NCBI RefSeq assembly: GCF_004944975.1
Contig: NZ_SPQG01000006.1
Span: forward strand, 86,860 to 150,859
Direction: 5' to 3'
Source of the DNA: Halorhabdus amylolytica
GTDB lineage: Archaea; Halobacteriota; Halobacteria; Halobacteriales; Haloarculaceae
DNA length: 64,000 nt
Of the stretch, positions 1-7,434 are shown piece by piece. The position numbers and the translations under genes are program-made. How positions within the stretch are numbered: position 1 is the first letter of the stretch; the number at the start of each line of letters is the position of its first letter. Below the pieces are notes generated by a model that ran no database searches, had not been told where the DNA came from, and was given only the letters and a program-made list of their open reading frames with translations.

Positions 1-225
1 GTTCGCCGAGTATTGCGAGGCGAGCCTCGGGAGACGAACGTAGTGAGTCTCCCGGTGTTTGAACCCAGAACCAGACGGTCGTTCGCTTCGCTCACGCTGC
101 GACTGGTAGGGCTTCAAATCCAGTCTATACCGTATTTGCCGCTCGCGGGTTTGCTCGCGCCTCTCACGGGTCGCTACGCTCCCCGTTCGAGAGTTCGGCG
201 ACCCTCACAACATTCGGGTCGCCCA
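1..225. other. Hairpin-rich non-coding stretch beside tRNA-Ser
   Basis: I see no convincing gene here. The stretch holds several inverted repeats: a 6-bp-arm hairpin with a 2-base loop at 16-29, an 8-bp-arm hairpin at 28-54, and an imperfect one at 161-192. Two pieces, near 58-72 and 106-122, resemble the T-arm of the neighbouring tRNA-Ser and face each other as an imperfect inverted repeat. This could be debris from integration at the tRNA, but that is inference. Confidence 0.4.
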
Positions 226-307
226 CGCCAGGACTGGGATTTGAACCCAGAATCCCGAAAGGGAACACGCTTTCCAGGCGTGCGCCTTACCGTTCGGCCA
301 TCCTGGC
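226..307 (-). tRNA. tRNA-Ser (anticodon GGA)
   Basis: Read on the minus strand the sequence folds as a tRNA: a 7-bp acceptor stem (GCCAGGA with TCCTGGC) and a G discriminator base, an anticodon loop CTGGAAA giving anticodon GGA, a variable arm with a CCCTTTCGGG hairpin typical of serine tRNAs, and a T-arm GGGTTCAAATCCC. CCA is not encoded. The length of 82 bases suits a class II tRNA. It decodes UCC and UCU. Confidence 0.95.
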
Positions 308-380
308 TCGTTGGGAACGTCTGTGATGGTCGGGTTAAGCGTTTACGTTCTCGATCGACGAGTGCTCCGCGGCCGGATCC

Positions 381-584
381 TCACTGACGTCCGCGGAGCC
401 GTGGACCGACAATCGCCGCGAGGATTGCCCCGCCTGCGGTGACGAGTATCGCAATCCCGGCCTTCACAGGCGGGTCGACCCGTGCGGGGGTCAGCAGTTC
501 GTACCCCTGGAGCAAGACCAGAAACGAGAGCCCGCCGACCAGGCCCCACAGGAGGGCCGCCCGCCAGTCCGTTTCGGCCGTCAT
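381..584 (-). CDS. Small two-helix membrane protein
   Basis: The 67-residue protein has two predicted membrane segments at about residues 10-28 and 42-59, with a short charged N-terminus and an RLRGRQ tail. I do not recognise a family. It starts one base after the stop codon of ridA, so the two are almost certainly co-transcribed. Its function is unknown; nothing visible links it to the imine deaminase chemistry of its neighbour. Confidence 0.65.
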   Translation of the reverse strand: MTAETDWRAALLWGLVGGLSFLVLLQGYELLTPARVDPPVKAGIAILVTAGGAILAAIVGPRLRGRQ

Positions 585-585
585 C

Positions 586-963
586 TCACAGCGCCGCGAC
601 GGCTTCGATCTCGACGCCGACGCCCTTCGGCAGCGCAGCCACCTCGACGGCGCTGCGGGCCGGCGGGGATTCCTCGAAGAACGTCTCGTAGGCCGCGTTC
701 ATCGCCTCGAAGTCGTCGATGTCCTCGACGTAGACTGTCACTTTCAGCACGTCGTCCATGTTCGCGCCGGCTTCCGCAAGGACCGCCTGGACGTTCTCTA
801 AGGCCTGCTGGGTCTGGACATCGATGTCCGCCTCATCGAGCAGATCTCCGTCTGGCGTCAGCGGGATCTGTCCGGCGGTGAACACCAGATCGTCGGTCGC
901 TGTCGCCTGGCTGTAGGCACCGACAGCGGCGGGTGCGTCGTCAGTCTCGATCGTGCGCTTCAT
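586..963 (-). CDS. ridA: RidA family reactive imine/enamine deaminase
   Basis: The protein is 125 residues, the normal length for the YjgF/YER057c/UK114 family. RidA proteins hydrolyse reactive 2-imino and enamino acids made by PLP enzymes such as threonine dehydratase, in the cytoplasm as trimers. Family marks include GAYSQA at 15-20, the active-site Arg at about 103 in PPARSAV, and E120. I chose the ATG at 963, not the GTG at 990, because a TATA-like TTTTATG lies about 26 bases upstream, as expected for a leaderless haloarchaeal transcript. The next gene downstream follows after one base. Confidence 0.9.
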   Translation of the reverse strand: MKRTIETDDAPAAVGAYSQATATDDLVFTAGQIPLTPDGDLLDEADIDVQTQQALENVQAVLAEAGANMDDVLKVTVYVEDIDDFEAMNAAYETFFEESPPARSAVEVAALPKGVGVEIEAVAAL

Positions 964-985
964 ACGCTCGTTCCCGACGGCCACG

Positions 986-996
986 AGCATAAAACC
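986..996. promoter_or_regulatory. Shared TATA-like box between divergent genes
   Basis: The 80 bases between ridA and the divergent membrane protein gene contain one clear AT-rich core, CATAAAAC on the plus strand and GTTTTATG on the minus strand. It lies about 25-27 bases from the ATG at 963 and about the same distance from the ATG at 1017. A single core may therefore serve both leaderless transcripts. This is inferred from spacing only. Confidence 0.45.
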
Positions 997-1016
997 GCCG
1001 TCGATGCCTGTTACTT

Positions 1017-1334
1017 ATGATGGCGGCCGTCCTCGGATCCCGTATGGATACCCGACTACGGTACGGACTCGGTGTGTTGATGCTCGGCCTGGGGAACCTG
1101 ACCGTCGGGATCACACAGTTTGTTGTCGGCGATCAGTCGACACTGATCGTCGTGTTGGAACTGGTCGTGGGCGTCCTCTTGATCGGATTCGGCGCCGCCG
1201 TCGTCAACAATCCCGACCGGCTCGACGCCGATCAGATCTCGACGCGGCTGTTTCAGGCGATCGGCTGGATCGGTATCGTTCTGGGTGGATTGATGTTGGT
1301 CTGGTCGGCAATAGTCGTCGTCGGGGCGCTGTGA
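1017..1334 (+). CDS. Small haloarchaeal membrane protein, four helices
   Basis: The protein is 105 residues from this start and almost entirely hydrophobic, with segments at about 14-32, 42-60 and 78-102. The first ATG at 1017 fits a leaderless transcript from the TATA-like core near 990. An in-frame ATG at 1044 (MDTRLRYG) removes an unconserved-looking prefix and may be the true start. I do not recognise the family. It is divergent from ridA and convergent with hisH. Confidence 0.65.
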   Translation: MMAAVLGSRMDTRLRYGLGVLMLGLGNLTVGITQFVVGDQSTLIVVLELVVGVLLIGFGAAVVNNPDRLDADQISTRLFQAIGWIGIVLGGLMLVWSAIVVVGAL

Positions 1335-1356
1335 TCGGATTTCGGATCGCGGGCGG

Positions 1357-2004
1357 TCAGCGATCCGCACAATACTCGACGAAGTTCCGGAGGATGCGAA
1401 GGCCGGCGTCGCCCGACTTTTCGGGGTGAAACTGTGTTCCCATGACGTTACCCGCCTCGTTGGCGACGACGCTGGCGAAGTGCTCGCCGTAGTCGGTCGT
1501 GGCGACGATCGCAGCCGGATCGTCCGGCCGGGCGTAGTAGGAGTGGACGAAGTAGGCGTGTTCCCCGTCGACACCGGCGACCAGCGGGTGGTCGCGTTCG
1601 ACTGAGAGTTCGTTCCAGCCCATGTGTGGGACCTTCCGATCGCCGTTGAATCGGAGGTTCGTTCCCGGGATAAGGTCCAGTCCCTCGACGTCGCCCTCGC
1701 CGGCATGTTCGGCCTCCTCGCTGTCGGTCAACAGCATCTGCATGCCGAGACAGATCCCCAGCAACGGCTTGCCGTCCGCGGCGGCATCGAGCAGGACATC
1801 ACGGAACGGGCCTGCGTTATCCATCCCCTCGCTGAACGCCCCTACCCCCGGCAGCACGATCCCGTCGGCGGCGTCGAGATCGGCCGGGTCGTCCGATATC
1901 TCGACGTGGGCGTCCGCGCGTTCGAGCCCGCGCGTGACACTCCGGAGATTACCCAGTCCGTAATCGAGGACGACCACCTCGGCGGTCGCCTGGCGCTCGG
2001 TCAT
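1357..2004 (-). CDS. hisH: Imidazole glycerol phosphate synthase, glutaminase subunit HisH
   Basis: HisH hydrolyses glutamine and passes ammonia to HisF to make imidazole glycerol phosphate and AICAR, in histidine and purine metabolism. The 215-residue protein is a class I glutamine amidotransferase: nucleophile C85 in GICLGMQ, then H193 and E195 in QFHPEKSG. The N-terminal DYGLGNLRS and the PHMGWN segment are typical of HisH. hisF is not in this window, as is usual for haloarchaea, where his genes are scattered. It is monocistronic here. Confidence 0.97.
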   Translation of the reverse strand: MTERQATAEVVVLDYGLGNLRSVTRGLERADAHVEISDDPADLDAADGIVLPGVGAFSEGMDNAGPFRDVLLDAAADGKPLLGICLGMQMLLTDSEEAEHAGEGDVEGLDLIPGTNLRFNGDRKVPHMGWNELSVERDHPLVAGVDGEHAYFVHSYYARPDDPAAIVATTDYGEHFASVVANEAGNVMGTQFHPEKSGDAGLRILRNFVEYCADR

Positions 2005-2095
2005 ACCTGTCGTTCGATCGGCCCGGTCTTGGCCCTTTCCGTTCGCTCAACAGTTGCCGATCGTGCCCAACGTGATCCGGCTCGTCCGTCGGCAC

Positions 2096-2830
2096 TCACT
2101 CCGTCGCGGATCGGGCGACCGAATCGAGGTTCGGGTCGCGATGGGGTGACCGACCGAAGACGGCGTCCGCCAGCCCCTGTTCGTCGAGTTGGTCTTCGAG
2201 TACCCGCTCCAGACGGTTGACGCTCGTCTGATCGAGACCGTGGATTTCGATCAGATTCTGATAGGCCGACTCGTCGCTGATCGACGTGAACAGCTCGTAC
2301 AGCGAGGCCATCTCGTCGGCCGTCAACTCGGCGATCCGCTCGGCGTCCTCGAGACCGAGCTGTCGCCGACGCTCGGCGTCGACGACGTGGCGGATGACCA
2401 CCAGCGCGACCGTCGGGATCCCCCGCTGACTCCCGAAGGCCGTCAGGTTGAGTTCGGTCATGATCCCCAGGACGCGGTCGCGCTCCCAGGGCGTCAGATC
2501 GAGGGCGTTACAGAGCGCGTGAGTGATTCGCGCCTTGTCCAGGCGGTGCATCCGCTCGGCGTGGCCGGCCATTGCCGGGTGCTGCTCGTCGTGGAGACGC
2601 CGGAGAGATTCGTCGATGTCGGCGTCCGGGCGATCGGGGCGGCCGATGATCGTTGCACCTGGCGTTACCACGTCCCACTGTCTGATCGTCGCGTCCCGGT
2701 TCGCCTCGGCCCGCGAGAGCGTTCCGTCCCCCGGTTGCGTCGAGAGTTCCCGCTCCTCGCGCCACTCCCGACGCTCCCGATCGGCCGGCTCACGGGCCCT
2801 GTTGACACCGTTCTCTCCCTCGCTATCCAT
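2096..2830 (-). CDS. Probable haloarchaeal DNA-directed RNA polymerase subunit epsilon
   Basis: The 244-residue protein is hydrophilic and acidic. The central region (TLSRAEANRDATIRQW, then a GATIIGRPDRPD segment) and the C-terminal AVFGRSPHRDPN segment match my memory of the haloarchaeal protein annotated as RNA polymerase subunit epsilon; I cannot confirm this with a search. An ATG at 2830 is preferred over the GTG at 2851 because GAGGAG lies upstream of it. The upstream region carries two copies of a 45-bp promoter-like repeat that also precedes serS, which fits a growth-linked housekeeping role. Confidence 0.6.
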   Translation of the reverse strand: MDSEGENGVNRAREPADRERREWREERELSTQPGDGTLSRAEANRDATIRQWDVVTPGATIIGRPDRPDADIDESLRRLHDEQHPAMAGHAERMHRLDKARITHALCNALDLTPWERDRVLGIMTELNLTAFGSQRGIPTVALVVIRHVVDAERRRQLGLEDAERIAELTADEMASLYELFTSISDESAYQNLIEIHGLDQTSVNRLERVLEDQLDEQGLADAVFGRSPHRDPNLDSVARSATE

Positions 2831-2912
2831 CACTACGTAACTCCTCGCCACGGACAGTTGAATCCACTGGGTCCGGATGAATTCACGTCCACTGAATTCC
2901 GACTCGTTCGCA

Positions 2913-2957
2913 GAAACCCCGTCTATATCTCCACCTTGTAACGGGAAGTACTTAAAG
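2913..2957 (-). repeat. 45-bp promoter-like repeat, copy 1
   Basis: This is the first of four copies of a 45-bp sequence in the window. Read on the minus strand it starts CTTTAAGTACTTCCCGTTAC and ends ATATAGACGGGGTTTC. It points towards the RNA polymerase epsilon-like gene that starts at 2830. It differs from copy 2 at one base. The CTTTAAG start resembles a haloarchaeal TATA box. Confidence 0.85.
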
Positions 2958-3028
2958 AAAGCCGGGAGCGAGTCAGTCGTCGATGACGTGCTGCTCGACA
3001 GCGTGTACCGAACCGAAAATCACCGAGA

Positions 3029-3073
3029 GAAACCCCGTCTATATCTTCACCTTGTAACGGGAAGTACTTAAAG
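3029..3073 (-). repeat. 45-bp promoter-like repeat, copy 2
   Basis: This copy begins 116 bases from copy 1 and has the same orientation. The core read on the minus strand is CCCGTTACAAGGTGAAGATA. It lies about 15 bases beyond the uracil-DNA glycosylase stop codon. Together with copy 1 it makes a tandem pair reading towards 2830. Confidence 0.85.
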
Positions 3074-3090
3074 AGGTTCGGGGAGAGTGC

Positions 3091-3675
3091 TTAGAAGTCC
3101 CCCAGTTCGGCCTGCCCGCCGTCGCCGGCCAGGTCAGCGGCTTGCCGGATCGTTTCCTCGAACGTATCGCGCTGACTACGATCGTACAGCGTCGCCGCCG
3201 GATGCACGCAGACCAGCACGCGCCGCCGCGCGCCGCCGATTTTCACTTCTTCGATCGACCCGGCCTCGCTCGTGACGGCAACGTCCCGCCCGAGGAGGTG
3301 TTCACCCGGCACCTTTCCGAGCGTGACGATCGCCGCGGGATCGAGCAGTGCTATCTCCCGTTCGAGATAACCGCGGCAGTTTTCGAGTTCCTCGCTTCGG
3401 GGATCCCTGTTCTCGGGCGGGCGACACCGTACGCAATTGGTGATCCGAACGTCCGCGCGGGCCAGTCCGGCATCCCTGAGCGCGTCGTCGAGCACGTCAC
3501 CGCTCCGGCCGACGAACGGTTCGCCGTCGCTGTCCTCCTGTTCGCCGGGCGCCTCGCCGACAAACAGTAGATCCGCGTCAGCTGGTCCGACGCCGTCGAC
3601 GATTCGCGACCGCGAGGCGACGAGTTCCGGGCAGCGTTCACAGCCCGTCACCGTGAGATCGTCCATGTGGTCCAT
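3091..3675 (-). CDS. Family 4 uracil-DNA glycosylase (Fe-S type)
   Basis: The enzyme removes uracil from DNA after cytosine deamination and starts base excision repair. The 194-residue protein has motif A GEAPG at 40-44 followed by GEPFVGRSG, and motif B HPA at 158-160. Cysteines C12, C15, C84 (or C81) and C100 match the 4Fe-4S ligands of family 4. I start at ATG 3675 (MDHMDD), with an alternative ATG at 3666. A much longer open frame upstream overlaps the DUF99 gene on the same strand and is not real. Its 36-base upstream gap to DUF99 suggests co-transcription. Confidence 0.92.
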   Translation of the reverse strand: MDHMDDLTVTGCERCPELVASRSRIVDGVGPADADLLFVGEAPGEQEDSDGEPFVGRSGDVLDDALRDAGLARADVRITNCVRCRPPENRDPRSEELENCRGYLEREIALLDPAAIVTLGKVPGEHLLGRDVAVTSEAGSIEEVKIGGARRRVLVCVHPAATLYDRSQRDTFEETIRQAADLAGDGGQAELGDF

Positions 3676-3710
3676 GGTCGGGCGTGCGAACCGGGTCGGC
3701 AAAAGCCCCC

Positions 3711-4274
3711 CTATCGCTTGCCGGAGACGAACGCGCCATCCGCAGCGCGGGCCGCCAGCCGCGCCACTCGGAGCGGCTCGGGTCGCCCACCCTCGGGAGT
3801 GAACGACCGGACGACCTCGCGTGCTTCTGCCCCGCCACAGCCGACCTGACGAACGTAGACCGTCTCGTCGTTGACGGATAACCGCACGCGCTCGGGATGA
3901 GTGCGGTAGGTCGCCAGTCGGCCTTCGAGTGCCTCGCCGGAGAACTCCTCGCGAAGCGTCGACTCCAGCCCGTCGCTCTCCTCGAAGGTGACAGAGATCA
4001 CCGGCCGTCCGGTTGCCTCGTGTACCCTCCGCAGATCGACGACGTTGAACCATGCCGGGGCGATCCCGGCGACGAGCAGGTAGCGCACGTCCTCGCGGTC
4101 GATACGCTCGACCATGTCGACGATCGCGTCGGTGGCGTCAGTCCCACCGACAGTGCAGGTTCCGAAGACGAACCCGTCGACGACACGGCTAGCGCGGACG
4201 ACCGCGCCGGCCAGTGTCGAGCGCTCGTCGACAAATGATTCGGCGATACCCAGGGCACGAACGCCCGCTTTCAT
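3711..4274 (-). CDS. DUF99 family (UPF0215) protein
   Basis: The 187-residue protein matches the archaeal DUF99 family, which is distantly related to endonuclease V. Family marks are the start KAGVRALGIAES, the FVFGTCTVGGTDATDAI segment, and LLVAGIAPAWFNVVD. No activity has been established for the family as far as I know. It lies directly upstream of the uracil-DNA glycosylase gene on the same strand, which is suggestive of a link to nucleic acid repair but not proof. Confidence 0.88.
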   Translation of the reverse strand: MKAGVRALGIAESFVDERSTLAGAVVRASRVVDGFVFGTCTVGGTDATDAIVDMVERIDREDVRYLLVAGIAPAWFNVVDLRRVHEATGRPVISVTFEESDGLESTLREEFSGEALEGRLATYRTHPERVRLSVNDETVYVRQVGCGGAEAREVVRSFTPEGGRPEPLRVARLAARAADGAFVSGKR

Positions 4275-4364
4275 GACGATAGCCGCCGGGAACGATCCCG
4301 CCAGACGGACGCGACCGAGATCCGCACCGAAGACGGCAATCGGCCGACGGTCACGCCAGCCACG

Positions 4365-4544
4365 TCAGGTGTTCTCCTTGATGTCCGATAACTTATCGAT
4401 CAGTTCGTCGTTCGAGGCGGTAAACTCGAACTCCACGTCGCCATCGTGTGTGTTTTCGGCGGCGTTGACCCCTTCGTCGTCGTCAAAATCAGCGTCGAGA
4501 TCTTGCTTGTCCTGTTCGGATTCGTCGTAACTCCCGAACCCCAT
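4365..4544 (-). CDS. DUF5786 family small acidic protein
   Basis: A 59-residue frame starts MGFGSYDESEQ and ends DKLSDIKENT. The start block and the FEFTASNDELIDKL segment are what I recall of the haloarchaeal DUF5786 family. The middle is a run of Asp and Glu, giving a strongly acidic protein without membrane segments. An AT-rich GATTTTTC lies about 30 bases before the ATG. It sits between DUF99 and the divergent MBL gene. Function unknown. Confidence 0.85.
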   Translation of the reverse strand: MGFGSYDESEQDKQDLDADFDDDEGVNAAENTHDGDVEFEFTASNDELIDKLSDIKENT

Positions 4545-4673
4545 GTCGTGTGTCCCTATGACGTTCGTGGTGAAAAATCACACGCACCACCTTGTGCCGT
4601 GGTAGCAACTCGGAATGCGTGCCATCGAATCCCACCGCCAGACTCAACAGGCCGTTCGACCCAATCCAGTCGT

Positions 4674-5279
4674 ATGGACGTTCACAACGTGACCGAAGAG
4701 GCCGAGACGTTCACTTCCAACGCCTATCTGGCGACCGGTGAGCGCCCGACACTCGTCGATGCGGGAGCCATGTCAGGCGTCGTCGACGTGATCCGCGAGC
4801 GCACCGACGAACTCGACGCCGTCGTGTTGACTCACCAGCACGGCGATCACGTCGCGGAACTCGGTGCGGTCCTCGAGGCCTTCGACGCCGATCTGTACGC
4901 CTATGCCGAGCATCCTCGGCGGACTGCCGCGCTTGAGGACGGCGACACCGTCGATATCGGCGACGAGTCCTTCGAGGTCGTCTACACGCCGGGCCACGCC
5001 GACGACCACGTCTCGCTGGTCAGCGAGACCTCCCTCTTTTCGGGCGACGTGGTCGTCCACGACGACGGTGCCTTCGAGTACGGGAGCTTCGGCCGAACGG
5101 ACAACCCCGGCCAGTCCCGGGAGCGTCTCATCGAGTCGGTCCGGGGGTTGCTCGATCGGATGCCCGCGAGCGTCGAAGACATGTACAGCGGCCACGGCGG
5201 CGTCTTCCACGGCGACGTTCGGGACGTCGTCGAGACGGCGCTTTCCCGTGCCGAGAAGCGCGAACCGAAGTACGACTGA
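4674..5279 (+). CDS. MBL-fold metallo-hydrolase
   Basis: The 201-residue protein has the metallo-beta-lactamase fold signature THQHGDH at 53-59, then PGHADDHVS, SGDVVVHDD and a late SGHGG, together giving a two-metal site. Members act as thioesterases, glyoxalase II-like hydrolases or sulfur-metabolism enzymes; the sequence does not tell which. The chosen ATG gives the usual compact start MDVHNVTEEAETFTSN. The longer in-frame start at 4446 would run through the divergent DUF5786 gene and is rejected. Confidence 0.9.
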   Translation: MDVHNVTEEAETFTSNAYLATGERPTLVDAGAMSGVVDVIRERTDELDAVVLTHQHGDHVAELGAVLEAFDADLYAYAEHPRRTAALEDGDTVDIGDESFEVVYTPGHADDHVSLVSETSLFSGDVVVHDDGAFEYGSFGRTDNPGQSRERLIESVRGLLDRMPASVEDMYSGHGGVFHGDVRDVVETALSRAEKREPKYD

Positions 5280-5324
5280 TCGTCGCTGGGAGCGTCCGAC
5301 GATTCACTCGAGTCGCCGTTCTCG

Positions 5325-5369
5325 CTTTAAGTATCTCTGGCTACAAGGTACCGATATAGACGGGTTTTC
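5325..5369 (+). repeat. 45-bp promoter-like repeat, copy 3 (diverged)
   Basis: This is the most diverged copy: CTTTAAGTATCTCTGGCTAC, then GATATAGACGGG. The TATA-like start and the GATATAGACGGG core are kept. It points rightwards towards serS, the reverse of copies 1 and 2. Confidence 0.8.
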
Positions 5370-5445
5370 TCCGAGCAGTTCTTATCGCCAGTTCACGTTA
5401 GTATTTTGACGGACGATAGAGCGGCCGATCGAGGATGCCGGCGTT

Positions 5446-5490
5446 CTTTAAGTGTTTCCCGTTACAAGGTGAAGATATAGACGGGGTTTC
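5446..5490 (+). repeat. 45-bp promoter-like repeat, copy 4
   Basis: This copy is nearly identical to copy 2, starting CTTTAAGTGTTTCCCGTTAC. It begins 121 bases after copy 3 and lies about 100 bases before the serS start codon, in the direction of serS transcription. Confidence 0.85.
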
Positions 5491-5590
5491 TGGCGGCAGT
5501 TTTCCGCATTGCTTATCGCCGAGGCTGGGGTCGATAGAGGCTGGCCGCCAGAGCGATACGGTTTTGAGACGCCACCGAGAAGCCGTGTCC

Positions 5591-6949
5591 ATGTTACCAC
5601 GCCAGTACGTCCGCGAGCATCCCGAGGAAATCAGGGAGGCCCTCGATGCTCGCGGCGTCGAGGATGTCGATCTCGACGAGATGTTGAAGATCGACGAGGA
5701 GTGGCGCGAACTCAAAGCCCGCGGGGATGACCTGCGACACGAACGCAACGAAGTCTCCTCGAAGATCGGCGAGCTAAAACAGGAGGGTGATGAGGAAGCC
5801 GCCCAGGAAGCCATCGAACGCTCCCAGCAGCTAAAAGAGGAACTTCAGGAGGTAGAAGAACGCGCCGACGAACTCGAAGGCCAGTTACAGGAGCGACTGC
5901 TGGAGATCCCCAATATCCCACAGGACGGCGTTCCCGAGGGCGACGACGAGCGCGACAACGTCGAGGTCCGGAGGTGGGGCTTCGACGAACTGCGGGACCT
6001 GCCGGATGATGTCACGCCCCACTACGACCTTGGCGAGGAACTCGACATTCTGGATTTCGAACGCGGTGCGAAAGTCTCGGGCGGCGGGTTCTACTTCTTG
6101 AAGGGCGATGCCGCTCGCCTGGAACACGCTCTCATCCAGTTCATGCGTGATATTCACCGCGAACAGGGATACTCGGAAGTGTTCCCGCCGATCCCCGTCT
6201 CCAGTGAGTCGATGACCGGAACGGGCCAGCTACCGAAATTTGCCGACGACGCCTACAAACTCGAAGACGAGGACCTCTGGCTGTGCCCGACTGCGGAAGT
6301 GCCGGTAACGAACATGTATCGCGACGAAATCCTGCTCGCGGATGACCTTCCGCTGAAACACCAGGCCTATACTCCAAACTTCCGCCAGGAAGCCGGGGAA
6401 CATGGCACCGAGACCCGCGGGATGGTCCGCGTCCACCAGTTCAACAAGGTCGAACTGGTCAACTTCGTCGAACCCGAGGACAGCGACGAGCGACTCGGGG
6501 AGCTACTCGACGAGGCCGAGGAGGTGCTCAGGCGGCTCGGACTGCCTTACCGCGTGCTGGATCTCTGTACCGGTGATCTGACCTTCGCCTCGGCGAAGAC
6601 CTACGACATCGAGGTCTGGGCGCCGGGCGACGACATGGAGGAGGGCCCCGAGACAGGCGGGCGCTGGCTGGAAGTTTCTTCGGCGTCGAATTTCGAGGAC
6701 TTCCAGGCCCGGCGGGCAGGTCTGCGTTATCGGCCCGAACGCCACGAATCCGCCGAACACCTCCACACGTTGAACGCCTCCGGGCTTGCGCTACCGCGCG
6801 TGATGGTCGCGATCCTGGAGTACTACCAGAACGACGACGGCACCGTGACGGTCCCCGAGGCGCTCGTCCCCTACATGGACGGTCAGGAACTGCTCGAAGG
6901 TGGAGAGCCGGTCGGCGAGAGCGCACTCGGCGCCGGCGATCGGGACTGA
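5591..6949 (+). CDS. serS: Seryl-tRNA synthetase
   Basis: SerRS charges tRNA-Ser with serine; a tRNA-Ser gene lies 5 kb away. The 452-residue protein has the N-terminal long coiled-coil arm at about 30-110 that grips the long variable arm of tRNA-Ser, then a class II core with motif 2 (FRQEAGEHG) and motif 3 (GLALPRVMVAILE). It is the common bacterial-type enzyme, not the rare methanogen type. The ATG at 5591 (MLPRQYVREHPEEIREA) matches family starts. The 311-base upstream region has the two promoter-like repeats and no other gene. Confidence 0.97.
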   Translation: MLPRQYVREHPEEIREALDARGVEDVDLDEMLKIDEEWRELKARGDDLRHERNEVSSKIGELKQEGDEEAAQEAIERSQQLKEELQEVEERADELEGQLQERLLEIPNIPQDGVPEGDDERDNVEVRRWGFDELRDLPDDVTPHYDLGEELDILDFERGAKVSGGGFYFLKGDAARLEHALIQFMRDIHREQGYSEVFPPIPVSSESMTGTGQLPKFADDAYKLEDEDLWLCPTAEVPVTNMYRDEILLADDLPLKHQAYTPNFRQEAGEHGTETRGMVRVHQFNKVELVNFVEPEDSDERLGELLDEAEEVLRRLGLPYRVLDLCTGDLTFASAKTYDIEVWAPGDDMEEGPETGGRWLEVSSASNFEDFQARRAGLRYRPERHESAEHLHTLNASGLALPRVMVAILEYYQNDDGTVTVPEALVPYMDGQELLEGGEPVGESALGAGDRD

Positions 6950-7074
6950 GCGGTCGGCACTCGGTCACGTTCCGGGCTCAAACCGATCCCGTACTCGGGC
7001 GTCCGTTTGCGCACCTGCTCGAAGGGTCCGCGTTCGGCGACAGGTCCAAACGGGTGGCGACAGTGCTCACATCT

Positions 7075-7407
7075 ATGGCCGACGATCAACTCGCGGATCT
7101 CGCCGGATCGGTACTCGAACTCGAAGACCTGCTGGACTATCAGGACGGGGCAATCGTCAGCCGGACGCTGGTGGACCGGGAGGCCGCGACGCTGACGATC
7201 TTTGCCTGCGACGAAGGCCAGACGATCAGCGAACACACCGCCCCCCACGAGGCACTTCTGCAGGTACTCGACGGCACCGCCCGTGTCACGATCGACGAGA
7301 CGGATTACGAACTGGAAGCAGGCGAATCGATCGTCTTCCCCGCCGACACGCCCCACGCAGTCGCCGCTGAAGAACGGTTCAAGATGCTATTGACGATGAT
7401 TCGATAG
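7075..7407 (+). CDS. Cupin domain protein
   Basis: The 110-residue protein is a single small cupin barrel: EHTAPHEALLQVLDGTARV is motif 1 and GESIVFPADTPHAV is motif 2, with His residues that could bind a metal. Such small cupins are often dioxygenase-like or ligand-binding proteins, and the substrate is unknown. ATG 7075 (MADDQLADLA) is chosen over 7054. It follows serS by 125 bases. Confidence 0.8.
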   Translation: MADDQLADLAGSVLELEDLLDYQDGAIVSRTLVDREAATLTIFACDEGQTISEHTAPHEALLQVLDGTARVTIDETDYELEAGESIVFPADTPHAVAAEERFKMLLTMIR

Positions 7408-7434
7408 ATCGCTCCGTCGGCGTCCGGGAGCGTA

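Noticed and set aside
3091-4053. A 320-codon open frame extending the uracil-DNA glycosylase upstream
   Set aside because: The extra part overlaps the DUF99 gene on the same strand in another frame and has no family resemblance; the glycosylase starts naturally at 3675 or 3666.
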